Origin: Acidobacteriota bacterium
GTDB taxonomy: Bacteria; Acidobacteriota; Terriglobia; Bryobacterales; Bryobacteraceae
NCBI GenBank assembly: GCA_005808475.1
Contig: SYLY01000030.1
Location: 1-40,096 of the forward strand
Length of the DNA stretch: 40,096 nucleotides
Direction: 5' to 3'
Below the pieces are notes generated by a model. The model did not search any database, was not told where the DNA came from, and saw only the letters and a program-made list of their open reading frames with translations. Shown here piece by piece: positions 25,739 through 34,633 of this stretch (its first letter is position 1; every line of letters starts with the position of its first letter). The translations under genes were made by a program, and so were the position numbers.

Positions 25739-26613
25739 TCGAGCGACAGCAATCGCGCGGGGTTGCGCTTGGCGATCCGGTCGATCTCCTCGATCGTCAT
25801 TCCCGCCCCCCGCAGTCCGGCGAATATGGTTTCGAGACCGTCCGGATGAAGCGGATTGCCCGCTTGTCCCAGATCGCTCGACAGAATGACGCGATCGAGC
25901 CCCACCGCCCGCATCGCCTCCACGTACTTCTCGAACGTCGTCGACTGGCTGTTGCCGATCACCGCGTTTCCAACGAATTCGACATAGGCGCCCTCGGCCG
26001 CGGCCTCGCGCATTTGCGCGACGCTCATCGACACCGGCGCCAGCGCCCCATGCGTGACCACCATGCTTCGCGCGCCACGCTTGCGTCCCTCGCGCACCAT
26101 CGCCAGCCCTTCCGCCGGAGTCGAGTGGCCGGTCGCCAGCGTGAGGCCGTTGCGGGCCACGAAGCCGATCACTTCGATGACCTCGGGCAGCAGCTTGCCA
26201 TCGCGCGACACGGGCACGAACGGCCGGTTCTCCTTGTTGACGCGAACCTGGTTCTCCGAATCGAAAGTCGGCATCCATACGATGCGTCCGAACTTGCCGT
26301 CGACGCGCGCCATTCGTTCCACCGCGGCCAGGTTCACGCCGCCCACGGCGCGGTTGAGCGCGATGCCGCCGAATACCTCGATGCCCGGATTGCCCATCCG
26401 CGCCAGCGTGGCAAGCGACGCCGTCGGCTCATAGTGATTCTTGAGAACGATGCCGCGAAAGCCCCTCGCCTTGGCCAGCTTGACGATCGACAATGCATCG
26501 ATCGAACGCGGCACGACGTCGGGTCCGGAGTGCGCATGAATGTCGACAACGCCCTGCAGTGTTTGGGCACACGCAACCGCGTTCAACGCGACTGTAAGAA
26601 TGGAAATCCGCAT
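25735..26613 (-). CDS. exported DUF6282-type metal-dependent hydrolase
   Basis: A 292-residue protein with a signal peptide (MRISILTVALNAVACAQ) and an amidohydrolase-like metal site. DIHAHSGPD (about 23-31) starts the TIM-barrel, and KNHYEPT, TGHSTPAEG, VVTHGA and SSDLGQ follow in the order expected for metal ligands and catalytic Asp. The pattern fits the DUF6282 family of the amidohydrolase superfamily, whose substrates are not known. It is the first gene of a three-gene minus-strand unit with the HEXXH/TPR protein and formate-THF ligase. The start ATG (26611-26613) sits 17 nt past a candidate -10 box. It is divergent from the GAF-ANTAR regulator. Confidence 0.85.
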   Translation of the reverse strand: MRISILTVALNAVACAQTLQGVVDIHAHSGPDVVPRSIDALSIVKLAKARGFRGIVLKNHYEPTASLATLARMGNPGIEVFGGIALNRAVGGVNLAAVERMARVDGKFGRIVWMPTFDSENQVRVNKENRPFVPVSRDGKLLPEVIEVIGFVARNGLTLATGHSTPAEGLAMVREGRKRGARSMVVTHGALAPVSMSVAQMREAAAEGAYVEFVGNAVIGNSQSTTFEKYVEAMRAVGLDRVILSSDLGQAGNPLHPDGLETIFAGLRGAGMTIEEIDRIAKRNPARLLSLE

Positions 26614-26630
26614 GAAGGTAGATCGAATCC

Positions 26631-26636
26631 ACTATA
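26631..26636 (-). promoter_or_regulatory. candidate -10 box for the DUF6282-peptidase-fhs unit
   Basis: The minus-strand TATAGT is one mismatch from the consensus TATAAT and lies 17 nt upstream of the ATG at 26613. The -35 region is not obvious. It is within the 53-nt divergent gap shared with the GAF-ANTAR gene, so the regulator could act here. Confidence 0.35.
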
Positions 26637-26666
26637 CCGTTGATAGAAATTTTAGATTGGACCGCG

Positions 26667-27449
26667 ATGCCGCGGTCCCGTAGGCTAGGAGCAGTGATCC
26701 CCGAATTCAACCCGTCTCCCAAGCAGGTGGAAATGTTACACAGAATCAGCAGTCTGATCGCGTCCGATTTGTCGATGGACGAAGTACTCGGCGAGGTCCT
26801 CGGATTGACCGTATCGGCGACGTTATGCGACGCTTGCCTGGTTTATCTGGTCGACCAGGGCACCGGTGAGATCGTGCTTCGCGCGTCGCAACTGCCGCAC
26901 GCATCGGAACTGGGCGTTCTGAGGCTCCAGGCGGGCGAAGGCGTCACCGGATGGGTCGCCGAGCACAAGTCGGTTGTGGCGCTCTCGTCGAACGCGGGCA
27001 AGGACGCGCGCTTCAAGCAGTTTCCCGCCCTGATCGAAGACACGTACGAGGCGTTTCTTTCGGTGCCGCTGTCGAGCGCGGGTGAGACGATCGGCGTCAT
27101 CAACGTTCACCATCGCAAGCCGCACGAGTACTCGGCGGAAGAGATTTCGCTGGTCACCTTTGTCGGCGAGCAGATGGGTGGAGCGATCTCCCGCGCGTCG
27201 CTGGCCGACGAGAACATCCGGCTGCAAGAGGAAACCGCGGAGCTGAAGCGCGAGTTGGAAACGCGCAAAGTCGTCGAGCGCGCCAAGGGGATCCTGCAGC
27301 GCAATCACGGACTGACCGAGGAAGAGGCGTACCTGCGTCTGCGCAACGAGTCGCGCCGCATGCGGCGTCCGATGAAGGAACTGGCCGATGCGATCATCCT
27401 GGCGGAGGAATTGAACCGCAAGCGAACCGTGGATCCCGTCGCCGGTTAA
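26667..27449 (+). CDS. GAF-ANTAR RNA-binding antiterminator
   Basis: A 260-residue cytoplasmic regulator. A GAF sensor domain (about 22-180; LCDACLVYLVDQGTGEIVLRA, LRLQAGEGVTGWVAEHK, FLSVPLSSAGETIGVINVHH) is followed by a short coiled coil (ENIRLQEETAELKRELETR) and a C-terminal ANTAR domain (KVVERAKGILQRNHGLTEEEAYLRLRNESRRMRRPMKELADAI). ANTAR proteins bind paired RNA hairpins and prevent transcription termination; no target hairpin pair was found here by eye. The start is ATG 26667, or GTG 26694, which has AGGAG only 2 nt upstream; both are uncertain. The stop at 27447-27449 overlaps the convergent M36 stop by 2 bases. It is divergent from the DUF6282 gene. ANTAR proteins control eut genes in some bacteria, but the eut genes here are 26 kb away. 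Confidence 0.9.
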   Translation: MPRSRRLGAVIPEFNPSPKQVEMLHRISSLIASDLSMDEVLGEVLGLTVSATLCDACLVYLVDQGTGEIVLRASQLPHASELGVLRLQAGEGVTGWVAEHKSVVALSSNAGKDARFKQFPALIEDTYEAFLSVPLSSAGETIGVINVHHRKPHEYSAEEISLVTFVGEQMGGAISRASLADENIRLQEETAELKRELETRKVVERAKGILQRNHGLTEEEAYLRLRNESRRMRRPMKELADAIILAEELNRKRTVDPVAG

Positions 27450-30400
27450 CCCGGATTTCCCGGAGCGTCGGTCGAGCAAGCAGCAGGGAGCCCGCTTCGC
27501 GGCAGGCTCCCCGTTTCGCGTGAGTTTTCGACGAAGATGTTGAACACGCCTAGGAAGCCACCGGGCAGCCGGGTGGACAATCCCTTGTCGTCGATCGCCA
27601 ACAGGTACAGCGAGTGGAGTCCGTTGGACAAAGTCCGCGTGTCGAGTTCGAAATCGAATCCGATGTTCGGGCACGCCTCCACTTCGGTGAGTTCGGCGCA
27701 AGCCTCCGGTCTTGCGCCGCCCAGCGTGGCGTTGCCGCGCCCGACGTAGTCGACCACCACGGCGACGCGAACGACGCGGCCATCCGCGTCCCAGGCGTGG
27801 CCGGAAACCGGAACGCGGCCGCTCACCTTGTCGCCGTTCTTGATGGACGTGAGCACCACCGAAGGCGGCTGATTCGCCGGATTGTTCACCGTGAACGAAA
27901 CCGCGTCCGGCAGCACGACATAGCGCCCTGTCGCCTCTTGCACGCGGATCTGCATCTTGTGCGATCCGTTGGTGAGCGGAACGGGGCTTGCCGCCGGGTC
28001 GATGCGCGCCTGGAATCCGATGTTGGGACAAAGCGCCGGACGCGGATCGAGTTCGTTGCAAACATCGGCGCGCGCCTGCGGATAGGTGGCTCGCGTGTAG
28101 GATACGCCGTCGATCAGCACTTCCACTCCCACCACACGCGTATCGCGGCCGAACGCCCAACCGCGAATCGTGAAGGCGCCGGTGACTTCCTGTCCCTCGC
28201 TGGGCGACTCGATCCTTCCGGCGGGTTCGCCTGTCTGTTCCGGCGCGATGGTGAACGACACGGGCTGATCTGGAAAATCGGTGAAGCCGCCGCGAGTGTT
28301 GGTGACGCGCAACCACGCCTTGTGCGGCCCCGGCGCCAAGCCGAGCGTAGTGGACGAACCGATCGCGCTAAACGTGCCGCAAACCGCGCGCTGCGCGCAG
28401 GCCGGATTCCGGGCGCCGGCCCCGAACCGCCCCGAATAGACGCCGTCCACATAGAGGTCGATCCGCGAGACCGGCGAGAAGTCGTCGAACACGTAGCCGC
28501 TGAACGTGATCGCCTCGCCCACGGTCGCGCCTTCGGCGGGAGACTCCAGATGGCCGCCCGGAAGGGTCCCGTTGCCGAACGGTGGATCCAGCACGATGGA
28601 CGGCGCGTTCTCGAGCGACGCCATGCCGGAGTGCGTCGGCACGTAGAGCGCAAACGCGTCGGTGCCTCGCGAAATACCCACCGTCGGCGTCGACACCGCG
28701 CCACACGAGGAGTTGGCCTGTCCGATCGCGAGGTTCTTGTTGCCTGTCCCGTAGTGGAACTGGATGCGTCCGTCCTCGAACAGCGTCATCGCAAAGTTCA
28801 AAGGCTCGGGACGGACGCCGAGGAAGACATCGGTTCCGCCGGCCCAACGGATGGTGATTTGATCGGGAGCGGGTCTGCTGATGTAGACGCCTTCGTTTTG
28901 CTGGGCCGTGCCGAGGGTGTTCATCTCGTTCCACAGCGGCGCGATCGCGTTGTATGCGAACAGCGAACCGGTGTCGGTGCAGGGCGTGAGCACCGGCAGA
29001 TCGAACGACACCAAACCGTTGTTGAAAAGCCAGAGCGAGGGATACTTGCGGCCGAAATAAGGGAACTCGAACGGCAGCGTCAACAGCAGCGGAGTCGCGC
29101 CGAACGGCGCGCGGTAGTTGAGGTTGGTCTCCCGCTCGAAAGTGAAACGGGACGCGCCTGGTGAAGACGCCGTGTAGGACGGGAGCGTGGTCGCGGACGC
29201 CTCCACCTGCTGGCTCCCGGCGCCGGTATCCACGTCGGCATAGAAGGCCGTGATCGAGTCGCCGACCGCCAGATTCACAAAGCCGTTGCCCCTGCCTACG
29301 GGATTGATGCTGCTCGGCGCGATTCCCCGGTAGACCAAGCCCTCGCGCTGGAGGTTCATCGTCTCCAGGTCGCCGCCCGTGGTCGCGATCCGCACCTGCG
29401 CCACCGGGCCGGTGAGATTTCCGTCGTGCAGCACCAGGCGAACGGGCTCGCCATGAATGTACTGCGATTCGTAGAAGCGAAGCTGCCCCTTGTTCGACGG
29501 CTCCTCGAACGAAGCGGCTACGTGCACCGTGTCCGTGCCCTCGCTCATCGCCAGCACGCCCAGGCCGCGCTTGGCGAAACCCTTCCAAATCTGTTCCTGG
29601 CTGGCGCCGTTGAACGCGGCGCGATCGGCGAGCAGGATGGCGTCGCGAGCATCCACCATCGACGGCGACGGCGGGCTCAGCTTCATTCCGTCCACGACGA
29701 GCAGCCGCGCCCGGCGCCGCCCTTCCCGCTCACCGTGCTGGCGGATCAGGTTGGCGCGAATCTCCCACAGCGCCAGCGCGAAGATCTCGCCGTCGGCGTG
29801 GACCTCCGGAAAGCGGAATACGCGGCCCAAATGCTGGTATCCCAGCGGATTGACATCGAGGTTGGTCGTATACGGGCGCGTACGGATGCCCGCTCCCCAG
29901 GTCTGCTCGGGATACTCGCTGTACGGGTAGACGCCGTCGAGCGGAGCTCCGTCCGGCAGGGTGAATTCGAGCGAGAAAAAGTCGCTCCACGCCTCGCCCA
30001 TCGAACGGCCCTGGTGGCCGGATAGTTCGCGCACCAGCCGGTTGCTCACCCCATGCGCGTATTCGTGGACAACGGTCACCGAGTCGAAGGAGTTGTCGGT
30101 GAACCCGCCGTCGGCGCCATAGCTGAGCAGAAACGCCAGCATCGAGGGAGTGCCATCGGTGGAACCCAGGTTGGTGTAGAAGGCGTTCTGGAGCGCGGCG
30201 GCCCCGGGAGCGGCCGACTGATAGAAGCTGTAAGCGAAGATCGGATCGCCGCCCACGCCGCCCTTGCCGAAGTTGTTTTCCTGGTAGTTGCCGGAGGCCT
30301 CGTTGAAACCGGCCGCGTAGAACAGATCGTGCGAGCGATTCACCCAATAGAACAGGTTCGCGGTCGACGCATCCTGGTACGATGCCAGGCTCGCCGTGCC

Positions 30401-31288
30401 GGGGGCCAGATCCAGCGGGAAGCGGAAGTCGCGGTCCGGAGCGATGGCGAAAACCGGCTCACGCAGAAAGCGCACGCCGAGGTTGTTGCCGCCCACCACG
30501 GCGTTGTTGCCGGATGTGCCCGTGCCCGATACCCAGCCAGCGGGCGATGCCGAGGGGTCGCCTTCGAACGACTGGGACGTGCGCGACACGTACGGCGGAG
30601 GCGCCGTCAGCACCGTGCCGGGCTTCGGATTCGGCTGCGGCGAGTCCACGAACACCAGACCTCTGGCCGGCGGACGCGCCTGGAAGCTCGTCAGATCGTG
30701 CTTGCGGAGGATTCGTTCGTTGGCCGCGTCCACCACGGCTTCGTATGACTTGATGCCATCCGCTTCCACCACTCGCATCACCCAGGCGGCGCGCAGTTTG
30801 CCCTTGACGCCGAACCACACCAGCTTTCCGCCCTCGGCGACGCCTTCCGCTCCGCGCGAATCGGGATTGACGCTTTTCATCGCGGCTCGCGCGGCGGAAG
30901 ATTCGGCGGCCGGCCGCGCCGAAAACGCCAGCGCGGCGGCATCGGGCCGGTGATACAAGACTCCGCCCGCGTTCAAAACCCGTCCGTCTCGATCCACGTT
31001 GACCACCCAGGCGGCGTTATGCACTTCCAGGCCGGAAAATCGCTGGCGGTAGTAGGAGTGGGTTACCCCGCTATGATCGGTCTTGTACTCGCTAGCCAGA
31101 TAGACGCCGGCGAAATCGTCCGGAGTTAGCGAAAACTGGCCGGCGGCGGACTCGCGCGTGAAGTCGAGCGCGATGGACGCGGCGGGCCGCGCGCTTGCTT
31201 CGGTCATCGAACCACGGGGATTGAAAAAGTGCTTCGACTCGGCGGCGGCAAGGACCGCGAAGACGGTGGGCAGAAACAGATATCGCAA
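27446..31288 (-). CDS. secreted M36 fungalysin-type metallopeptidase with Ig-like domains
   Basis: A 1280-residue exported protease. After the signal peptide (RYLFLPTVFAVLAAAES) there is an FTP-like propeptide (DFAGVYLASEYKTDHSGVTHSYYRQRFSGLEVHNA). The M36 catalytic domain has HEYAHGVSNRL (zinc site, about 408-412) and GEAWSDFF with the third ligand Glu. The rest is beta-rich, with two or three bacterial Ig-like domains near the C-terminus, each with a Pro/Glu-rich linker then SRIDLYVDGVYSGRFG or VGVEVLIDGVSYTR. The start is TTG 31286-31288, because AGGAGG lies 6 nt upstream (31295-31300); an earlier TTG at 31321 would give a longer leader. The C-terminal stop overlaps the GAF-ANTAR stop by 3 bases. 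Probable role: extracellular protein digestion. Confidence 0.9.
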   Translation of the reverse strand: MRYLFLPTVFAVLAAAESKHFFNPRGSMTEASARPAASIALDFTRESAAGQFSLTPDDFAGVYLASEYKTDHSGVTHSYYRQRFSGLEVHNAAWVVNVDRDGRVLNAGGVLYHRPDAAALAFSARPAAESSAARAAMKSVNPDSRGAEGVAEGGKLVWFGVKGKLRAAWVMRVVEADGIKSYEAVVDAANERILRKHDLTSFQARPPARGLVFVDSPQPNPKPGTVLTAPPPYVSRTSQSFEGDPSASPAGWVSGTGTSGNNAVVGGNNLGVRFLREPVFAIAPDRDFRFPLDLAPGTASLASYQDASTANLFYWVNRSHDLFYAAGFNEASGNYQENNFGKGGVGGDPIFAYSFYQSAAPGAAALQNAFYTNLGSTDGTPSMLAFLLSYGADGGFTDNSFDSVTVVHEYAHGVSNRLVRELSGHQGRSMGEAWSDFFSLEFTLPDGAPLDGVYPYSEYPEQTWGAGIRTRPYTTNLDVNPLGYQHLGRVFRFPEVHADGEIFALALWEIRANLIRQHGEREGRRRARLLVVDGMKLSPPSPSMVDARDAILLADRAAFNGASQEQIWKGFAKRGLGVLAMSEGTDTVHVAASFEEPSNKGQLRFYESQYIHGEPVRLVLHDGNLTGPVAQVRIATTGGDLETMNLQREGLVYRGIAPSSINPVGRGNGFVNLAVGDSITAFYADVDTGAGSQQVEASATTLPSYTASSPGASRFTFERETNLNYRAPFGATPLLLTLPFEFPYFGRKYPSLWLFNNGLVSFDLPVLTPCTDTGSLFAYNAIAPLWNEMNTLGTAQQNEGVYISRPAPDQITIRWAGGTDVFLGVRPEPLNFAMTLFEDGRIQFHYGTGNKNLAIGQANSSCGAVSTPTVGISRGTDAFALYVPTHSGMASLENAPSIVLDPPFGNGTLPGGHLESPAEGATVGEAITFSGYVFDDFSPVSRIDLYVDGVYSGRFGAGARNPACAQRAVCGTFSAIGSSTTLGLAPGPHKAWLRVTNTRGGFTDFPDQPVSFTIAPEQTGEPAGRIESPSEGQEVTGAFTIRGWAFGRDTRVVGVEVLIDGVSYTRATYPQARADVCNELDPRPALCPNIGFQARIDPAASPVPLTNGSHKMQIRVQEATGRYVVLPDAVSFTVNNPANQPPSVVLTSIKNGDKVSGRVPVSGHAWDADGRVVRVAVVVDYVGRGNATLGGARPEACAELTEVEACPNIGFDFELDTRTLSNGLHSLYLLAIDDKGLSTRLPGGFLGVFNIFVENSRETGSLPRSGLPAACSTDAPGNPG
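27486..27511 (+). terminator. hairpin that may end GAF-ANTAR transcription
   Basis: GGGAGCC (27486-27492) pairs exactly with GGCTCCC (27505-27511) around a 12-nt loop, followed by a short CGTTTCG stretch. It is 37 nt after the GAF-ANTAR stop and inside the coding end of the convergent peptidase gene. The U-tract is poor, so termination is only plausible. Confidence 0.35.
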
Positions 31289-31302
31289 GAGGAGCCTCCT
31301 CT
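31288..31302 (-). promoter_or_regulatory. palindrome over the Shine-Dalgarno of the M36 gene
   Basis: AGAGGAG and CTCCTCT flank one base, so the ribosome site AGGAGG lies inside a near-perfect inverted repeat. A 5-bp stem with a 5-base loop would hide the site directly upstream of the TTG. The effect is not known, but it could make translation weak or conditional. Confidence 0.35.
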
Positions 31303-31321
31303 TAAAATGCGGAAACTCCAA

Positions 31322-31951
31322 TTATAGGCCCGCCGGGTTTCCGGTCAGCGCGGCGAACCGGAGCCGGAACTCGCGGACGATGCGGTTCACCAGAACCGGC
31401 AGCGCCTTCGCCCGCGCCAGTTCGTGGCCCGCCCCCTCCACCATCTCGAGCCATGCGCCGCCCGGAATCGCGGTGAGCGCCCCGCGCAACTCCGCCTCGG
31501 TTCCGAAGCCGTCCTTGGCGCCGTGAAAGAACAGCGACGGAGTCTTCAAGTCCGGAAAGTGCGCCGTTCGCGTTTGGGCCGGCTTGTCCGGCGGGTGCAA
31601 CGGGTAGGAAAGCAGCAACAGCCCACTCACCAGTTCCGGATCTTCCGCGGCGGCCATGCTCGTCTGGCGGCCTCCGTACGAGTGGCCACCGGCGAACACC
31701 GGCCCGTCCGTCAGTTGCCGCAGGGCGCCGACCGCGGCTCGAACGCTGTCCCGGTCGCGCGCCGCCGTCGCCGGATGCGGGGGACGGCCGGCTTCGCGGA
31801 ACGCCAGATCGTACCGGAGCGTCAGCACGCCCGCGGCGGCGAACTCGTCCGCCAAACCGCGCAAGAGGGGCGCGTCACAGTTGGAACCGGCGCCGTGGGT
31901 GAGAGCCAGAGCCGCGGCGATCGGCGCTTCTGGCCGGTGGAGGTGCTGCAT
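31322..31951 (-). CDS. alpha/beta hydrolase (dienelactone-hydrolase-like)
   Basis: A 209-residue alpha/beta hydrolase. The nucleophile elbow GHSYGG (about residue 90), the Asp in FFHGAKDGFGT and the His in EGAGHELAR form a plausible Ser-Asp-His triad; LALTHGAGSNCDAP is the oxyanion-side motif of this small KANL3/Tex30-like group. It has no signal peptide and should be cytosolic. ATG at 31949-31951 is the only sensible start, and no ribosome site is seen. The M36 gene begins 33 nt after its stop, so the two may share a transcript. It is divergent from the SDR gene, with only about 30 nt between starts. Its substrate is unknown. Confidence 0.85.
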   Translation of the reverse strand: MQHLHRPEAPIAAALALTHGAGSNCDAPLLRGLADEFAAAGVLTLRYDLAFREAGRPPHPATAARDRDSVRAAVGALRQLTDGPVFAGGHSYGGRQTSMAAAEDPELVSGLLLLSYPLHPPDKPAQTRTAHFPDLKTPSLFFHGAKDGFGTEAELRGALTAIPGGAWLEMVEGAGHELARAKALPVLVNRIVREFRLRFAALTGNPAGL

Positions 31952-31969
31952 GGCGGAGAGGATTTAGTC

Positions 31970-31975
31970 TACACT
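31970..31975 (+). promoter_or_regulatory. candidate -10 box of the 32-kb SDR gene
   Basis: TACACT lies 6 bases before the GTG at 31982, so transcription would begin at that GTG and produce a leaderless message. The -35 is not convincing. If real, the longer start at 31982 rather than ATG 32003 would be used. Confidence 0.3.
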
Positions 31976-32002
31976 GCTTCGGTGCACCCGGAAATCGCAT
32001 CG

Positions 32003-32788
32003 ATGTTCGATCTGCGCGGCAAGACCGCGCTCGTGACGGGAGGAGCTCGCACGCTGGGTCTGGACGCCGCTTGCGTGCTGGCGGCCGCCGGGTGCCACGT
32101 CGCCATCACCAGCCGTTCGGAGGAATCCGCCCGGGAATCCGCGGCGCGGCTCTCGGCGGAGTACGGAGTGGACTCCCTCGGACTCGGGCTCGATCAGGTT
32201 CGCCATGCCGCGGTGGTGAATGCGTTCCGGCGCGTTCTCGATTGGAAGCCGGCCGTGGACATCCTCATCAACAACGCGGGTGGAGGAAGCGGAACGAGCC
32301 CGGCTCTGCTGTTCGAAAGGGACGTCGAGGACATCGACGAGTTGCTCCGCGTCAACCTCAACGGCGTGCTCTATTGCTGCCGCGAAGTGGGCCGCCACAT
32401 GGCGGAACGCGGCTCTGGAAAGATCGTCAACATCGCGTCGATCGCCGGCATGTGCGGCCGCGACCGGCGCATGTACACGCAAGGCGGACTGAAGGGCCAG
32501 CCCGTGGATTACGCGGCGGCCAAGGCAGGCGTGATCGGCCTCACCATGGATCTGGCCGGCTACCTGTCTCCGCGCGGCGTGTGCGTCAACGCGATCTCGC
32601 CGGGCGGGTTCGAGCGCGGCCAGCCGGAGGAGTTCATTCGCCTATACTCCGAGCGCACGCCTCTTGGAAGGATGGGAAGGGACGGCATCGATCTAAAAGG
32701 CGCGATCCTGTTCCTGTCTTCACCGGCGTCGGACTACGTGACTGGGCAGAACCTCGCCGTCGACGGCGGCTTCACCATCTGGCATTGA
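32003..32788 (+). CDS. short-chain dehydrogenase/reductase
   Basis: A classical SDR of 261 residues (268 if GTG at 31982 is used). MFDLRGKTALVTGGARTLGLD begins the Rossmann nucleotide loop, with INNAGGG, NIASIAGMCG (catalytic Ser) and DYAAAKAGV (the Tyr-x-x-x-Lys). The loop ISPGGFERGQPEEF and the ending YVTGQNLAVDGGFT are typical of gluconate-5-dehydrogenase-like members. ATG at 32003 is taken by family N-terminus, but it has no Shine-Dalgarno. The end overlaps the convergent ABC permease gene by 17 nt. Substrate unknown. Confidence 0.87.
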   Translation: MFDLRGKTALVTGGARTLGLDAACVLAAAGCHVAITSRSEESARESAARLSAEYGVDSLGLGLDQVRHAAVVNAFRRVLDWKPAVDILINNAGGGSGTSPALLFERDVEDIDELLRVNLNGVLYCCREVGRHMAERGSGKIVNIASIAGMCGRDRRMYTQGGLKGQPVDYAAAKAGVIGLTMDLAGYLSPRGVCVNAISPGGFERGQPEEFIRLYSERTPLGRMGRDGIDLKGAILFLSSPASDYVTGQNLAVDGGFTIWH

Positions 32789-33809
32789 ACGATTCGCTCG
32801 TCCAGGCGGAGTTCCAAACAAGCGAATACCAGCCGAGCGACAGCGCCCACGCGGCAAAGCATGGGATCAGCCACAGCGCGGAATCGCGGTAGACCGAAAC
32901 ACCGGCGGCCGAGCACGCCACGGCCTGGAACATCGCGGCGGAGAGCGATCCGCTGGTGAACCTCCAGCGCAATTGAGCCACCGGCCGCAGAACGGAAAGG
33001 TGGTGCCCGACCGCGAGAGCGGCAAGCGCGCTCGCGAGTCCCGCCGACGGCGCCAGGGGAAGCGTCAACGCCACCGCCACCACCAGAAACGCGATGTCCT
33101 TCGCCAACAGAATCCGCCACGCCGGCAGCGGCATCAGCAGGTATCGCGCGCGGCCCGATTCGCCATCCAACCCGAACAGACACTGCGCGTAGGTGCCCAG
33201 CGCCGCCAGCACCACGAAGATCGACATCACCATGGCCATTTCCGGCTCGGGCCAGGAAGCCGCCAGCTTGTAGGCGAAGGCGAGCCCGCTGAGCGCCGCC
33301 GCGGCCCAGAAGTCGAGCACCGATATCATTTCCCGCAGGTTCTTGCGGACGAGAGCACCCATCGCTCCGGGGAACGCCGGAACCCACCGTGTCAGATCCA
33401 GCGAAGGCGTACGCGCCACCGCCGCCTCCATCCACGGCGCCGCCAGTTGCGCGGCCACGAAGAAGGCGGCGAGTTTCAGGCCGAGCCCCGGCTGCTTCAG
33501 AAACCAAGCCGCCGCGATCGCCGCCAGCAGAACCGGATTGAGCCACATCGCCGCGATTCGCAGCCACACGATCCGCCCGCGTTCGAGCGGGAGCAGATTC
33601 CAGCGCTCCGGCGGGACGGTGCGCATCGGATCGGCGCTCAGCGGGATCAGCAGCATCGCCACCAACAGGACCCGCACGAAGGGACCCGCCTGCAACAGCA
33701 GAACCGCGCCGATCAGGAAGAAGTTGTTCTCCTGAACCGACGCCACGCTCCGCGCGCCCCGCCAAGTCACCTTGGCGAGCGCCTTCAGGAGCGCCGCGAT
33801 CCCAGCCAT
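32772..33809 (-). CDS. ABC-2 type transporter permease
   Basis: A 345-residue membrane protein with about eight hydrophobic segments (for example NFFLIGAVLLLQAGPFVRVLLVAMLLIP, VLLAAIAAAWFL, MSIFVVLAALGTYAQCLF, DIAFLVVAVALTLPLAPSAG). The ATG at 33807-33809 has AGGAG 5 nt upstream. It overlaps the end of the ATPase gene by 25 nt, so the two form one transporter. The gene also overlaps the end of the convergent SDR by 17 nt. The transported substrate is not apparent. Residue composition is permease-like but family membership is weak. Confidence 0.78.
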   Translation of the reverse strand: MAGIAALLKALAKVTWRGARSVASVQENNFFLIGAVLLLQAGPFVRVLLVAMLLIPLSADPMRTVPPERWNLLPLERGRIVWLRIAAMWLNPVLLAAIAAAWFLKQPGLGLKLAAFFVAAQLAAPWMEAAVARTPSLDLTRWVPAFPGAMGALVRKNLREMISVLDFWAAAALSGLAFAYKLAASWPEPEMAMVMSIFVVLAALGTYAQCLFGLDGESGRARYLLMPLPAWRILLAKDIAFLVVAVALTLPLAPSAGLASALAALAVGHHLSVLRPVAQLRWRFTSGSLSAAMFQAVACSAAGVSVYRDSALWLIPCFAAWALSLGWYSLVWNSAWTSESFNARW

Positions 33810-34567
33810 TCCAACTCCTCGATCACCGGCGCCTCCGCCAGCGAAAAGTATAGTTCCTCGAGCCTGCCTTCCGATCCCTCGGCTCCCGAGTTCCAAACGA
33901 CGCGCCCGCTCCGGATCATCACCACTTGCGATGCCAGCTTCTCGACGATGGGCAGAATGTGCGAGGTCAGAAAAACGGTGATGCCGCGGCCGGCCAGCGA
34001 AGCGAGCAAGTCGCGCAGGAAGCGGGACGCCACCGGATCGATGCCTTCGAACGGCTCGTCCAGAAACAGCACGTCCGGGTTCGGAAGCAGCGCCATGGCG
34101 AGCGCGGTTTTCTTGCGGGTCCCATGGGAACAGCGCGACGCGTAGGTGGACCGGAAGTCCTCGAGCTTCAGCGCGCGGAGCAGCCGTGTGGTTCGTTCGG
34201 CCGTCTCGCGTGCTCCGATGCCGTAGACGGGCCCGGTCAGTTGGAGGTGTTCCTCGACGGTGAGCGAATCGAACAACCCCAGATTCTCCGGCAACGCGCC
34301 GATGCGGCGCTTCACCTCCAAGGGTGCGTTGACCACGCTATGCCCGGCGACAATCGCGTCGCCCGAGGTGGGCCGCAACAGTCCGGTCATCATCTTGACC
34401 GTGGTCGACTTACCCGCTCCGTTGGCGCCGAGCAGCGCGCAGACGGCGCCGGAGCGGACGTCCAACGAGAACGACTCGACGGCGGTAACGTCACCGAAAC
34501 GAGCGGTTAGGGATTGGCAGGATATGGTTATGGATGGCACGGCTTCGCTTGGCCGCCTCTCCACCAA
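33785..34567 (-). CDS. ABC transporter ATP-binding protein
   Basis: A 260-residue ABC ATPase. Walker A is GANGAGKST (about 49-57), the Q-loop region ALPENLGLFDSLTVEEHLQ, Walker B VLFLDEPFEGID and the switch His is in TSHILPIVE. The signature loop is CSHGTRKKTALAMALL, not LSGGQ, a form known in EcsA-like exporters. TTG at 34565-34567 is chosen because GGGAGA lies 5 nt before it; GTG at 34540 is an alternative. It pairs with the permease gene, which begins inside it. It is divergent from the SLOG-like gene. Confidence 0.87.
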   Translation of the reverse strand: MVERRPSEAVPSITISCQSLTARFGDVTAVESFSLDVRSGAVCALLGANGAGKSTTVKMMTGLLRPTSGDAIVAGHSVVNAPLEVKRRIGALPENLGLFDSLTVEEHLQLTGPVYGIGARETAERTTRLLRALKLEDFRSTYASRCSHGTRKKTALAMALLPNPDVLFLDEPFEGIDPVASRFLRDLLASLAGRGITVFLTSHILPIVEKLASQVVMIRSGRVVWNSGAEGSEGRLEELYFSLAEAPVIEELEWLGSRRS

Positions 34568-34633
34568 GATATTCTCCCAAGGCGCCCGGACGCAAGGACG
34601 GATGGTACCGGAACTGGTTATACTCGAGGATCA

